This document shows, one piece after another, positions 43,679 to 51,686 of a DNA stretch of 64,000 bases. Numbering within the stretch: position 1 is the first letter of the stretch; each line of letters begins with the position of its first letter. The translations under genes and the position numbers were made by a program. The notes beneath the pieces were generated by a model, which was not told the DNA's origin, did not search any database, and saw only the letters and a program-made list of their open reading frames with translations. This DNA comes from CAYOZN01 sp964408455 (GTDB lineage Bacteria; Planctomycetota; Phycisphaerae; UBA1845; UTPLA1): the NCBI GenBank assembly GCA_964408455.1, contig CAYOZN010000026.1, positions 29,331 to 93,330 on the forward strand, in the 5' to 3' direction.

Positions 43679-44548
43679 TCAATCGATCCGCGTCACTGAG
43701 ACTTCCTCATCATCTTCGGTGTTGATGATTTCATAAATGAGTATTCCATTAACGTCAACCGTTTTCAACACGACTTCGACACTGCCCCAAGACTCGACCA
43801 AGAATTCGTCGCCGGGATCGACCTGCCAAGTAGAACCATCGTCAAGCCGAATGAACTTACCGTTGCCGATTATCTCGGAGATCGTGTGTTCCTCAAGCTC
43901 GATGACTCTAATTCGAGGTTTCTGTGGCGTCGATGGCCTTGGTTGCTGCTTGTTAGCCGGGTTGCCCGTTACTGGCATGTGCGCTCCCGGTTTTGGACCA
44001 TTCGCCGGCTGCGTCGATGCGCGTTCACCATTTGCTGCAAGAAACTCTGTTATGAACTCGTCGGAGTATCTTTGAACGTAATCCAACACCAAAGTTCGCA
44101 CCTTGTTTGAATTTGCCCCACCGAATGTCCCTTGTCTCCATGTCTCTGCTAGGAAGGATCGAACCTCGGTGTCCCGCTGGAGCTTTACAAGTTGTTGCAG
44201 CTCCACGAACACCACGTACGACACGAGTGCTTCCTCATCGGTCGGTGCCACTCTAACGACGAACTCAAAAAGCGGAACCTCAGGCAATTTGTCCCATTCT
44301 TTTCTTGAGAATAGACGGACCCCTGATTTGCGAAATTGCATTTCGGCAACTGTTGCGATCCGCTCTTGCGTCAGCCCGAGTCGCGTGGCCTGTTCGTCGA
44401 CCTGAACCGATACGTGCACTCCCGTGAGGCCCCGGATTCTCCGCCGTGCAAGGCTTCTTTCGCTAGGCTCTGGCAGATTGTCTTCGACGCTCATCGCTCC
44501 AAGGGATGCCAACAAGCCTCCCGCAATAATCAATTGCCGTAATCTCAT
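43679..44548 (-). CDS. Secreted hypothetical protein, 289 aa
   Basis: ATG 44548 follows AGGTGAGAAG, and the first 22 residues make a signal peptide (QLIIAGGLLASLGAMSVED). The mature N-terminal domain (to about residue 160) is alpha/beta with VSVQVDEQATRLGLTQERI and LFEFVVRVAPTDEEALVSYV. A Pro/Gln-rich linker follows. The C-terminal part (RIRVIELEEHTISEIIGNGK, then RLDDGSTWQVDPGDEFLVES) resembles a small beta barrel. No family is recognised. Lower GC than the surrounding chromosome. Confidence 0.65.
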   Translation of the reverse strand: MRLRQLIIAGGLLASLGAMSVEDNLPEPSERSLARRRIRGLTGVHVSVQVDEQATRLGLTQERIATVAEMQFRKSGVRLFSRKEWDKLPEVPLFEFVVRVAPTDEEALVSYVVFVELQQLVKLQRDTEVRSFLAETWRQGTFGGANSNKVRTLVLDYVQRYSDEFITEFLAANGERASTQPANGPKPGAHMPVTGNPANKQQPRPSTPQKPRIRVIELEEHTISEIIGNGKFIRLDDGSTWQVDPGDEFLVESWGSVEVVLKTVDVNGILIYEIINTEDDEEVSVTRID

Positions 44549-44963
44549 CTTCTCACCTAATTCGCAAAAACGCGGCCTTGGAACCAAGAATCCGACCTTA
44601 CGAGAGGAATTGTACCTGCGGAGCAAGCAAACCGTGTCAAAACTAGGTGAAACCACGTTTCTGGCCCGCCAAGGCCGTTTTTGCCCTTCCCGGACTCATT
44701 CCCGCTGAAGCGGGAGCCATTCCCACCGAAGCCGCAGCCATCCCCGCCGAAGCCGCGACCGCCCCCGCCGAAGCCGCAGCCATTCCCACCGAAGCCGCAG
44801 CCATTACCGCCGAAGCCGCACCCATTCTCACCGCAGCGGGAACCCTCGCGGCCGAGGTGGCGGTGGCCTGCGCCGCAGCGCTTTTGGTTGACCCGGCGAT
44901 GGCACCGGGCGACAATTCAAAGCCATCTGTTCGGAACCTCCAGAGGAAAGGACATACCATGGC
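44549..44963. other. Intergenic region holding a tandem repeat
   Basis: About 415 bases between a secreted hypothetical gene and the REP/RAYT unit. A tandem repeat fills 44696-44850. All frames across the repeat stay open because of its 21-base period, but none has a good start or family resemblance, so I do not call a gene. Confidence 0.5.
44696..44850. repeat. 21-bp tandem repeat
   Basis: Five to seven imperfect units of 21 bases, consensus GCCATTCCCACCGAAGCCGCA. The period is a multiple of three, so both strands stay open: one reads Pro-Ala-Glu-Ala repeats, another Gly-rich GCGFGGN repeats. Confidence 0.85.
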
Positions 44964-45004
44964 GGGCAGGGTGGCCCAGGTCTGCCGACCTGGGGTCTCG
45001 ATTA
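44964..45004 (+). repeat. REP-like palindromic element, left copy
   Basis: A 41-base element whose core is a hairpin: CCCAGGTC, loop, GACCTGGG. Its reverse complement occurs at 45699-45739 with one mismatch in the loop. The pair flanks a transposase remnant. Confidence 0.88.
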
Positions 45005-45049
45005 GGACTGCACCGTTGACGTCGTCGTCGCGCAGAGTTGCAGCAGAGA

Positions 45050-45622
45050 TCACCACTCGATCGGCCATTTCCCGTTCCAATCCATCGCCAGCACCGATCG
45101 ATCGCCGACTTCGTAGAAGTTGAAGCTGCTCCACTTCCAATCTTTCGCGGAATCGACCAGCCCGCGCGTAATCGGGTTCTTGTACAGTAGTCGATTTTCT
45201 CGAGAAGTGTCTCGAACTCGGTGATGTTGAAGTCATAGCCGCGGGTGTTCATGACCAGTTGCTTGGGATATCCACCAACGGTTCAGCGGCTCTGCCCACA
45301 ATCTGCCATTTTTCCGCCAGATTTCGCGGAGGCGCTCCTTGGTCTCCAAACCGATGAACTTCTTGAATCGGTGATGTAGCAGGGAGATCGGAACCGGCGT
45401 GTCGCTTCCTTTCGGGTGCGGGTACAGGATATAATGGATGTGGTCCGGCATCACGACATAGGCGATCATGCAGATTTTGAACTCGCGTTGGAGGAGGCGA
45501 AAACCTTCGACAATCGCCTGCTTGAGTGCGTCGTGCCAGAGGAATGACAGCCGGCGGTAACAGGAGACGGTCCAGAAATGCACGTGGCCGGGCTCGTCAT
45601 GTCGGCGAAGGCGGCTGGGCAT
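45050..45622 (-). pseudogene. REP-associated tyrosine transposase (RAYT), frameshifted
   Basis: A remnant of a Y1/IS200-like RAYT of the kind that moves REP sequences. From ATG 45622 it reads PSRLRRHDEPGHVHFWTVSC with the metal-binding His pair in VVMPDHIHYILYPH. The frame breaks after WAEPLNRWW. It continues in another frame as NTRGYDFNITEFETLLEKID plus the catalytic tyrosine in KIDY. A second one-base deletion follows (GACTACTG then TACAAGAACCCG). The third frame gives KNPITRGLVDSAKDWKWSSF and ends IEW-stop at 45050. Two frameshifts make it inactive. Confidence 0.82.
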
Positions 45623-45698
45623 GCGGCGGAGTGTAACATTTGCACGCTCGTTTGAAATACCGCACGCCGCGCTGGAGTGGAGCAACGCGCGAGCTCAA

Positions 45699-45739
45699 TA
45701 ATCGAGACCCCAGGTCAGCAGACCTGGGCCACCCTGCCC
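45699..45739 (-). repeat. REP-like palindromic element, right copy (inverted)
   Basis: Inverted partner of 44964-45004, matching 40 of 41 bases. It borders the transposase remnant on its 5' side and directly precedes a truncated gene end. Confidence 0.88.
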
Positions 45740-45741
45740 AC

Positions 45742-45819
45742 TACCTCCTGCGCTGGGTGGGGAAGAATGGCGAGAAGGGGCCGTGGAGCGAGACGGCGAG
45801 TGTGACGATCGGGGCGTAA
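45742..45819 (+). pseudogene. 3' remnant of a fibronectin type III-like gene
   Basis: An open stretch of 26 codons directly after the right REP reads YLLRWVGKNGEKGPWSETAS then VTIGA and stops. This matches the last two strands of an FN3 domain (Y.vr..n..GeGpWSe.v.vt). There is no start codon or upstream part, so it looks like the end of a gene cut by the REP/RAYT unit. Short, so uncertain. Confidence 0.4.
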
Positions 45820-45821
45820 AC

Positions 45822-46820
45822 GTGAACAAGATACTTCTACCGCTAATCGGCTGGTTCCTGGTGCCCAGCACTGCGTTGGGACAGTCGGCGCTTGGTTTGG
45901 ATTACGGGCACCTTAGCGGCATCGACACGGTGCGCTTGGAAGTTTCTTGGAGAATCGAGGATGCACCCGAGTTGTCCAAGTCAAAATCGGAAAAAGCAAC
46001 CGGCGAGGCGCGAGTCGCCCTTCAACGCGCTGAGATTGCGGTATTCGAAAGCGGACTTCCGTTTCCTACAGACCACACTCCTGGCCTTGCAATACTTGTG
46101 ACACTAAGCCAAGTTCATGGTGCGAGAATGCCCTCCTACATGTATTGGATTCGTGTCGAATTAATCGAGGGAACAAAACTCAGACGGCACGGCGGCTCGT
46201 GCGTATCAATAACATGGGAGCGGCACTCGCTAGGTGTTCTGCCACAAACGGAACTTTGGAAAGTGGAGGAATTAGCGCGAGATCACTTAGCCGTATTTAC
46301 AAGTCAGGTCAAAGAAGCGCGTGAGGCGGATATACTGAAAAACGCCGCCAAGGTGCGTGCGAATGAAGATGAGAAAATGCGCAGCAGCGATTATCTCGAT
46401 GGCACATGGAGAATCGAAGCTCATCCATTTACTCCGCGCGCCGACTTTCCGCGTGCGGTGGCCGAACTCACCGTGGAGAATTCGCGAGTATCTGGCCTGC
46501 GATTTCCCGGCACAGACGCGAGCTTGGATGTTGGTGAGTCCACGGTTACTTATACTTCGCCCCAACTGAAACTGCATATGGTTGCGCAGTTTCCAGAGAG
46601 GCCAAGTAATCATCGAACGCGATCGGTCCCGGTTTTTATGTTATCAATTGATGGAGTCGCCATTGGCTCAGGTTCCTTCATCGGCACTATGGAAACTGTT
46701 GGGGGGATGGTTGGCGGCATCCAGGCCTTTCGCGTGCCCGAACAGGCGCGAACAAGCTCAAGTTCCGAGGGTGCGCAAGCGACTGTAACTTCCCAACCAT
46801 CCCCTGGCTCTGGAAAGTAG
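45822..46820 (+). CDS. Secreted hypothetical protein, 332 aa
   Basis: GTG 45822 opens a signal peptide (NKILLPLIGWFLVPSTALGQ) followed by a 310-residue exported region I do not recognise. The centre is alpha/beta (YMYWIRVELIEGTKLRRHGG) and there is a coiled helical segment near TSQVKEAREADILKNAAKVR. The second half is beta-rich (GTWRIEAHPFTPRADFPRAV) and recalls a lipocalin-like or TIGR03067-type domain, though weakly. Lower GC than the chromosome around it. It is convergent with miaE, with 31 bases between. Confidence 0.6.
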   Translation: MNKILLPLIGWFLVPSTALGQSALGLDYGHLSGIDTVRLEVSWRIEDAPELSKSKSEKATGEARVALQRAEIAVFESGLPFPTDHTPGLAILVTLSQVHGARMPSYMYWIRVELIEGTKLRRHGGSCVSITWERHSLGVLPQTELWKVEELARDHLAVFTSQVKEAREADILKNAAKVRANEDEKMRSSDYLDGTWRIEAHPFTPRADFPRAVAELTVENSRVSGLRFPGTDASLDVGESTVTYTSPQLKLHMVAQFPERPSNHRTRSVPVFMLSIDGVAIGSGSFIGTMETVGGMVGGIQAFRVPEQARTSSSSEGAQATVTSQPSPGSGK

Positions 46821-46851
46821 TAGAAAACCGCTTCGCGCCGATTCTCGACCG

Positions 46852-47598
46852 TCATACACCCGCGTGCATGCGCGGCCCCGGCGATTGGGTGGCGATGATG
46901 CGGGCCTCGGTATCAAGCCACTCGGACCAGCGCTGTTCGATGGTCTCCGCTGCGGCGCCAGGTACGGCGCGGGCCAGTTCGATGAAAATGCGATAGTGCC
47001 CATTCTCCGATCCCCAGAGATCTTCGTAGAGGCGTTTCAGCTCGGCATCCCCGCGGCCCGTGGCAGGTCCGCGGTCGGCGCATGCACCGGCTGAGTGCAG
47101 GGCGGCCTCATCACTGCGGCCGGCAGTCAGAGCCCGGCTCGGGGCGTGTCCAGTGCCGCTGGCGTCAACCAGGTCGGCGTCCTCGCAGCAGCGGGCCAGT
47201 ACTTCGAAGCGCTCGCACGAACGTGCCTCAATGAGGGCACTGACCATCAGGCGGTCGATGAGTTCGTCCGGGTTGCGGCCGGTGCGGACGAGGCTGCGCA
47301 GCTCATTGGCGTAGGGATTGCGATGAAACTTCGTCAGTTGCCCCCCACGGCGGGCAAGCATGCGGGTGACGGTGGCGAGGTGATCGACCTCGTCTCGGGC
47401 GATGGCGGTCATCTTCTCGACCCAGTATTCGGGCGGCTCGGGCTCGGGCCAGCGGTTGAGCAGCTCGAGGGCGTTGGCGGCGGCCTTTTTCTCCAGGTGG
47501 GCGTGGTCGTTGAGAAGCGCGAGCGGGTCGGCAAGGGCGGCACGGGCCCACGCGTCCGGCGTGCGATAGCGGAGGGGAAGATCGGCGGTGCGGGACAT
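46852..47598 (-). CDS. miaE: tRNA-(ms2io6A37) hydroxylase, MiaE-like
   Basis: A 248-residue diiron ferritin-like enzyme that hydroxylates the 2-methylthio-isopentenyl adenosine at tRNA position 37. Metal-ligand segments are HLEKKAAANALELLNRW, ARDEVDHLATVTRML, LMVSALIEARSCERFEVLA and GSENGHYRIFIELAR. An Ala/Gly-rich loop (about residues 175-200) is longer than usual. ATG 47598 or 47607 is the start; upstream codons belong to a repeat. miaA and miaB are not in the window. Confidence 0.85.
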   Translation of the reverse strand: MSRTADLPLRYRTPDAWARAALADPLALLNDHAHLEKKAAANALELLNRWPEPEPPEYWVEKMTAIARDEVDHLATVTRMLARRGGQLTKFHRNPYANELRSLVRTGRNPDELIDRLMVSALIEARSCERFEVLARCCEDADLVDASGTGHAPSRALTAGRSDEAALHSAGACADRGPATGRGDAELKRLYEDLWGSENGHYRIFIELARAVPGAAAETIEQRWSEWLDTEARIIATQSPGPRMHAGV

Positions 47599-47663
47599 GC
47601 GGCGCATTGTCGCGCGCGTTGGGTGAAGGGGAAAGTGGGTCGCGCGTAGACGCCGAGGAGAAT

Positions 47664-47872
47664 TTTTGATTTGGCGATTTGGCGATTTCGCGAATTGAGA
47701 TTGGGGTGATCTGGCGAGTTGGTGATTGCCGACCTGGTGACTTACGCGTCGATGGCCGATCGCCAAATTGCCAAGAATCTGAATCTCAGGTTCGCGGATC
47801 ACCGAGCGATACCCGGATTGCAAATCACAAATCACCAAATCGCCAGTTCACCAAATCTCAAATCTCAAGCAA
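47664..47872. repeat. Intergenic palindrome of GATTTGG/GAGATTTGA units
   Basis: Between miaE and an SRPBCC gene. The left arm (from 47664) repeats GATTTGGC; the right arm (to 47872) carries the complementary CAAATCACC, CCAAATCTCAAATCTC. Arms of 60 or so bases flank a non-repeated centre. The same units occur inside the molybdopterin oxidoreductase gene. Confidence 0.82.
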
Positions 47873-47875
47873 TCC

Positions 47876-48325
47876 TCACTCCGCAGCCGGCGGCAGCGTC
47901 TCCATCGCCATCTTCAATCGCTCAAGCTGGTCGCCATCCTGCTGCTGCATCGTTCGCACCAATAGCGGGATCAACAGCACGCTGCCCCAGCCGCCTCTCA
48001 CGTCGGCGACCATCTCGACGCGGGTGCCGCCCTCATCTGGCGTAAAGGTGTAGTGATAGACCGCCTCGCCGCCGGGGAAGCGGCCGCGTGCCGAGTGCCG
48101 CAGCGGTGGCTCGTGCACGACGATTTCGATGTCGGCCTGCGCCGTGCGCCTGCCGAACTGCCGCGTCTCGCGAAAGACGGTGCCGGGGCGGATGGGGCCG
48201 TCCGTCAGCTTCTCGACCTGCCTGATCTGCGGCAGCCAGCGCGGCAGGTTTTCCAGGTTGGCGGCGAAGGCAAAGACCTCCTCGGGCGGGCGGTTGATGT
48301 GGGTCTCGAGCTTGAAGCCGGGCAT
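47876..48325 (-). CDS. SRPBCC (polyketide cyclase-like) protein
   Basis: A 149-residue START/Bet v1-like fold protein: KLETHINRPPEEVFAFAANL, LPRWLPQIRQVEKL and a C-terminal helix. Such proteins bind a hydrophobic ligand; the ligand here is unknown. ATG 48325 has AAGGAG 6 bases upstream. It lies 11 bases after the next SRPBCC gene, forming a two-gene unit. The C-terminal helix includes an unusually hydrophobic stretch (SVLLIPLLVRTM). Confidence 0.8.
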   Translation of the reverse strand: MPGFKLETHINRPPEEVFAFAANLENLPRWLPQIRQVEKLTDGPIRPGTVFRETRQFGRRTAQADIEIVVHEPPLRHSARGRFPGGEAVYHYTFTPDEGGTRVEMVADVRGGWGSVLLIPLLVRTMQQQDGDQLERLKMAMETLPPAAE

Positions 48326-48336
48326 TCGGTGCTCCT

Positions 48337-48852
48337 TCACTTCGCCACGCGCGCGGCGATGGCGTTCAGGTACTGCTCCTGCCCCTTACGAATGCCGCCG
48401 AAGACGTGGATTATAAACCTGAAGAACGGCACATGCCAGGTCCCGCGGTCGATCGTGCCGCGTGCCATGGATGTGACATCGCACCCGCGGTCCGCCGGGC
48501 TGATGCGATACTCGCACTCCACGCGCAGCGGCACCACTTCATCTTCCATCCGCCGGACCAGACGCTGGGGTGGATCGCTGACCACGATCGTGTTGCGCGT
48601 CTTCGTCGAGCCCAGGTCCTCCCGCCACGCCGGCAGTCCGTTGGAATCCGGCAATGGCTCGACGCCGCGGCACATGCGGCCCGACGCCGGGTTGTTCCGG
48701 TAGTCGTTCAGCTCCGCCCAGATTCGCTCGGCATCGGCGTCGATGCGCCTTCTGGCAAAGACCTCAAAGTCTCGCGGCAGCAATGAGCCGACGACAAACG
48801 GCACCAGCACCATCGCGGCAATCACGCCCAGAATGAGATACACCCACGTCAT
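48337..48852 (-). CDS. Membrane-anchored SRPBCC protein
   Basis: A 171-residue protein with an N-terminal membrane helix (MTWVYLILGVIAAMVLVPFV) and a SRPBCC-like domain (RRIDADAERIWAELNDYRNN, then WREDLGSTKTRNTIVVS). ATG 48852 follows GGAGG. It is paired with the soluble SRPBCC gene downstream. Role unknown; the pair may act on the same membrane lipid or ligand (inference). Confidence 0.75.
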   Translation of the reverse strand: MTWVYLILGVIAAMVLVPFVVGSLLPRDFEVFARRRIDADAERIWAELNDYRNNPASGRMCRGVEPLPDSNGLPAWREDLGSTKTRNTIVVSDPPQRLVRRMEDEVVPLRVECEYRISPADRGCDVTSMARGTIDRGTWHVPFFRFIIHVFGGIRKGQEQYLNAIAARVAK

Positions 48853-48960
48853 GTTTGCCTCCACGGCCGGTCGCCGTACGCCACATTCAGTAACCCCGCG
48901 AAGCACATCGTCCGCGAATTGCCGCGGGGGTTTCTTGCGAAAACAACAGCCGCGCAACGG

Positions 48961-51513
48961 TCACGGCGTCTCATCGTCGGCCGACTCGCCGGCCACATCG
49001 ATCACCCGCCGCCCGCAGGCCTCCATCCACGCGTCGATCGGCTCCTGCCAGGTGGGATCGTTCCTGATGCCGTCCGCGGCGGCTGCGTACTCGCTCATTG
49101 CCTCGTCAAAGCGCTGCTGAAGGTGCAGCGCCCGCCCCCGCCACGCGCGGGCGGCGGCCGACGAGGGCAACAGCCGGATTGCTTCGGCAAAGGATGTCGC
49201 CGCCGCCTCGGGCTGGTCCTGTCGCAGAAGCGTGATGCCGAGGTCCACATGCGTGGCCGCATGGGCCGGCTGGTGAACCAGCGACTGCTCAAATGCCCGA
49301 CGGGCGCCGGCCAGATCGCCGGCCTCGCGCAGGGCGCGGCCCATGCTGCGCCAGATGCCGCCGGTCTGCGGCCGAAGCACCAGGCACCGTTCGTACTGGC
49401 GGATGGCCTCCTGCCAGCGCTGCTGATTGGCCAGGCACCATGCATAGTCGTGGTTGAGGAGCGTGTCGTCCGGATGACACAACAGCGCCCGGCGGTAGAC
49501 GTCGTCGCAGCCGGCCATGTCCCCCGACATGGCAAAGGCGGTACCGAGCCACGACAGCGTCACCGGCGGCACGTCCTCGAACGGTCTCGACTCGGCCAGG
49601 GCCCGCAGGGCGGCAGCGTCCGGCGGCTTGCCCGAATAGATCATCCGCCGCAACTGAACGCGATACGGATCGGGATCGGCCGCATAGACAATCTCGAGCC
49701 GCTCGCGCAGAAACGCTTCGGTATACCGCGTATCGCCAAACTGCATGCCCAGCGACCCGCAGGTGCCGATCCAGAGCTCGATGCCGTTGGTCAGCTCGAT
49801 TCCCAAGTCGCTCTCGCGCACGCGGCGGACGATCTCCTCGCGCGGCATCGCCAGCAGGTCGATGCCATATTCCCGATAGGCCGCCAGCAGTTGTTCATCC
49901 ATCCAACGCCAGCTTTGTGCGTCGGGATGGCTGGCGCCCGCAATGACGACGCTTTCGATGGTCTCGAGCATGCGGCGATCGCGGGCCGCCTGTTGAAGCG
50001 ACGCAATCACCGCGTCGGCCTCGGCGCGCACGGCGGGGTCCAGCTGGGCGTTGGTCAGCAAACCGCGAAGGTGACCGCCCGTCGACTCGGCTGCGTCCCA
50101 CGCGGCCCGGTCCACGATCGGCGATGCAAGTGCCCGGCCCAGTGCCGCCTGCGCCGAACCGATCGCCGCCTGCGCCACGCGGTCTGCATCCGCCGCGCGC
50201 TTTTGGCGCTCGTCCCGCGCCCGCAGCCAGCCACCGCCCGCCAGCACGATCGCCAGAAGAATTGCCGCGGCCAGGACGGTCGTCAGGCGCCGAGCGCGGC
50301 GCTCCTCGCGGGCTTTCGCCCGGGCCTCCGCCGCCGCGACTTCCAGGGACCGGGCCCTCTCTTCCAGTTCCGCCAGATGGGCATTTACCGCCGCCGCCAC
50401 CGCCGCCGCCGTGCGCGGCCGCGCCGCTGGCGCCGGCGACAGGCACGACACGGCCAGGCCGATCAGGTCGTCGTCGGCCCCGCAGGTCGACAGCCGCTGG
50501 CGGGCGTCATCAATGCGGCACTCCGCCGCCTGGCGAATGACATCCGAGCGGCTCCCGGAATACGGCGGCCGCCCGGTCAGAATTTCGCAGAGCATCGCCC
50601 CCAGGGCGAAGACGTCGCAGCGTTCGTCCAGCCGGTCGACCTCGCCGCGGGCTTGTTCCGGCGGCATGTAGGCCGGCGTCCCCATCAGCGAGCCCGCGAC
50701 CGATTGCGCCGACGAATCGCCGGAGCGGATCGTCTCGATCTGGCTGGCGACCGCCGCGTCCGGTGCCATCGTTCCGGCAGCGTCCTCGGTCGCCGCGCCG
50801 GTGCCGAGCACCTTGGCCAGGCCCCAGTCCAGCACCTGCACCTCGCCGAAGGCGCCGACCATGATGTTGGAAGGCTTCAGATCGCGATGCACCACGCCGC
50901 GGCTGTGGGCGTAGGCCATCGTCTGGCAGACGTGCTCGAAGATGCTCAGGAATCGCCGCCGCTCGTGGGACGGATGCTCGCGGTTCGCGAGCAGGGCGGC
51001 CAGCGTACGGCCTTTCACCAGCTTCATGGTGAAGAACGGGCGGTGTTCGACGTCGAGCCCCAGCTCGTACACCGGCAGGATGCCGGGGTGCTGGAGCTGC
51101 CCGGTGATCTGCGCTTCTTCCATGAAGCGCTGCACCATGCCCGGCCGGCCTGCGTGGGCCGCCAGCAGGACTTTCATCGCCACGTCCCGCCCCAAGTCCA
51201 CATCGCGGCCGCGGAGAATCACCCCCACGCCCCCGCGGGCGATCTCGCCGGAAATCTGGTAGCGCCCCACGGCCCTTCCGGGCGGCGGGGCCTCGCTCGA
51301 TCGCGGATTGACGAGCGGCGCCGGCTCATCATCCGGCTCCCGCAGCAGCACCGATTTCACGCCAAGGGTTCGCTCCATGGTCGCAACGACACAGCTCGCG
51401 TGTTCGGCCGGCGTCGCCCGGAAGGCAGCGCGGAGCCCGGCATCGAGAAGCTCGGAAGACTCGGTCGCAAACGAACCGCCGGTCCGCGAATCATCTGTGG
51501 GCTTGCTGGACAT
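48961..51513 (-). CDS. Transmembrane Ser/Thr protein kinase (DWG type) with TPR domain
   Basis: An 850-residue kinase. The kinase domain spans about residues 84-375: glycine loop GEIARGGVGVILRG, Lys114, HRD at 209-211 and DWG in place of DFG at 229-231, then GTPAYMPPEQARG. The metal-binding Asp is kept, so activity is possible. A membrane helix (TTVLAAAILLAIVLAGGGWL) follows near 425. The rest includes an unrecognised domain and about four TPRs. An ECF sigma gene lies 173 bases upstream on the same strand. Together they resemble the other kinase/sigma pair in this window. Confidence 0.92.
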   Translation of the reverse strand: MSSKPTDDSRTGGSFATESSELLDAGLRAAFRATPAEHASCVVATMERTLGVKSVLLREPDDEPAPLVNPRSSEAPPPGRAVGRYQISGEIARGGVGVILRGRDVDLGRDVAMKVLLAAHAGRPGMVQRFMEEAQITGQLQHPGILPVYELGLDVEHRPFFTMKLVKGRTLAALLANREHPSHERRRFLSIFEHVCQTMAYAHSRGVVHRDLKPSNIMVGAFGEVQVLDWGLAKVLGTGAATEDAAGTMAPDAAVASQIETIRSGDSSAQSVAGSLMGTPAYMPPEQARGEVDRLDERCDVFALGAMLCEILTGRPPYSGSRSDVIRQAAECRIDDARQRLSTCGADDDLIGLAVSCLSPAPAARPRTAAAVAAAVNAHLAELEERARSLEVAAAEARAKAREERRARRLTTVLAAAILLAIVLAGGGWLRARDERQKRAADADRVAQAAIGSAQAALGRALASPIVDRAAWDAAESTGGHLRGLLTNAQLDPAVRAEADAVIASLQQAARDRRMLETIESVVIAGASHPDAQSWRWMDEQLLAAYREYGIDLLAMPREEIVRRVRESDLGIELTNGIELWIGTCGSLGMQFGDTRYTEAFLRERLEIVYAADPDPYRVQLRRMIYSGKPPDAAALRALAESRPFEDVPPVTLSWLGTAFAMSGDMAGCDDVYRRALLCHPDDTLLNHDYAWCLANQQRWQEAIRQYERCLVLRPQTGGIWRSMGRALREAGDLAGARRAFEQSLVHQPAHAATHVDLGITLLRQDQPEAAATSFAEAIRLLPSSAAARAWRGRALHLQQRFDEAMSEYAAAADGIRNDPTWQEPIDAWMEACGRRVIDVAGESADDETP

Positions 51514-51686
51514 GGCATGATCCTCAAACGGCCCCGGCTTCGGCGACAGCCGTTTCAGCGGGGGGATATGACAGGTTCATCGCACAATCGGATTTCGCGC
51601 GGAGGATTTTGCGCGGCTGAGTAAATTTGGAAGGTATCGCCCGGGGCGCCTCCGGCGGGGCAACCGCCCGGAAGCGCTTCGGCCAC

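Noticed and set aside
44647..45123. A rightward frame of Pro-Ala-Glu-Ala repeats as a gene
   Set aside because: It depends on the 21-bp repeat, runs through the REP and into the antisense of the RAYT remnant, and has no ribosome binding site.
48919..51624. A 901-codon rightward frame opposite the DWG kinase
   Set aside because: Antisense to a complete kinase; Arg/Gly/Pro-rich translation with no family resemblance.
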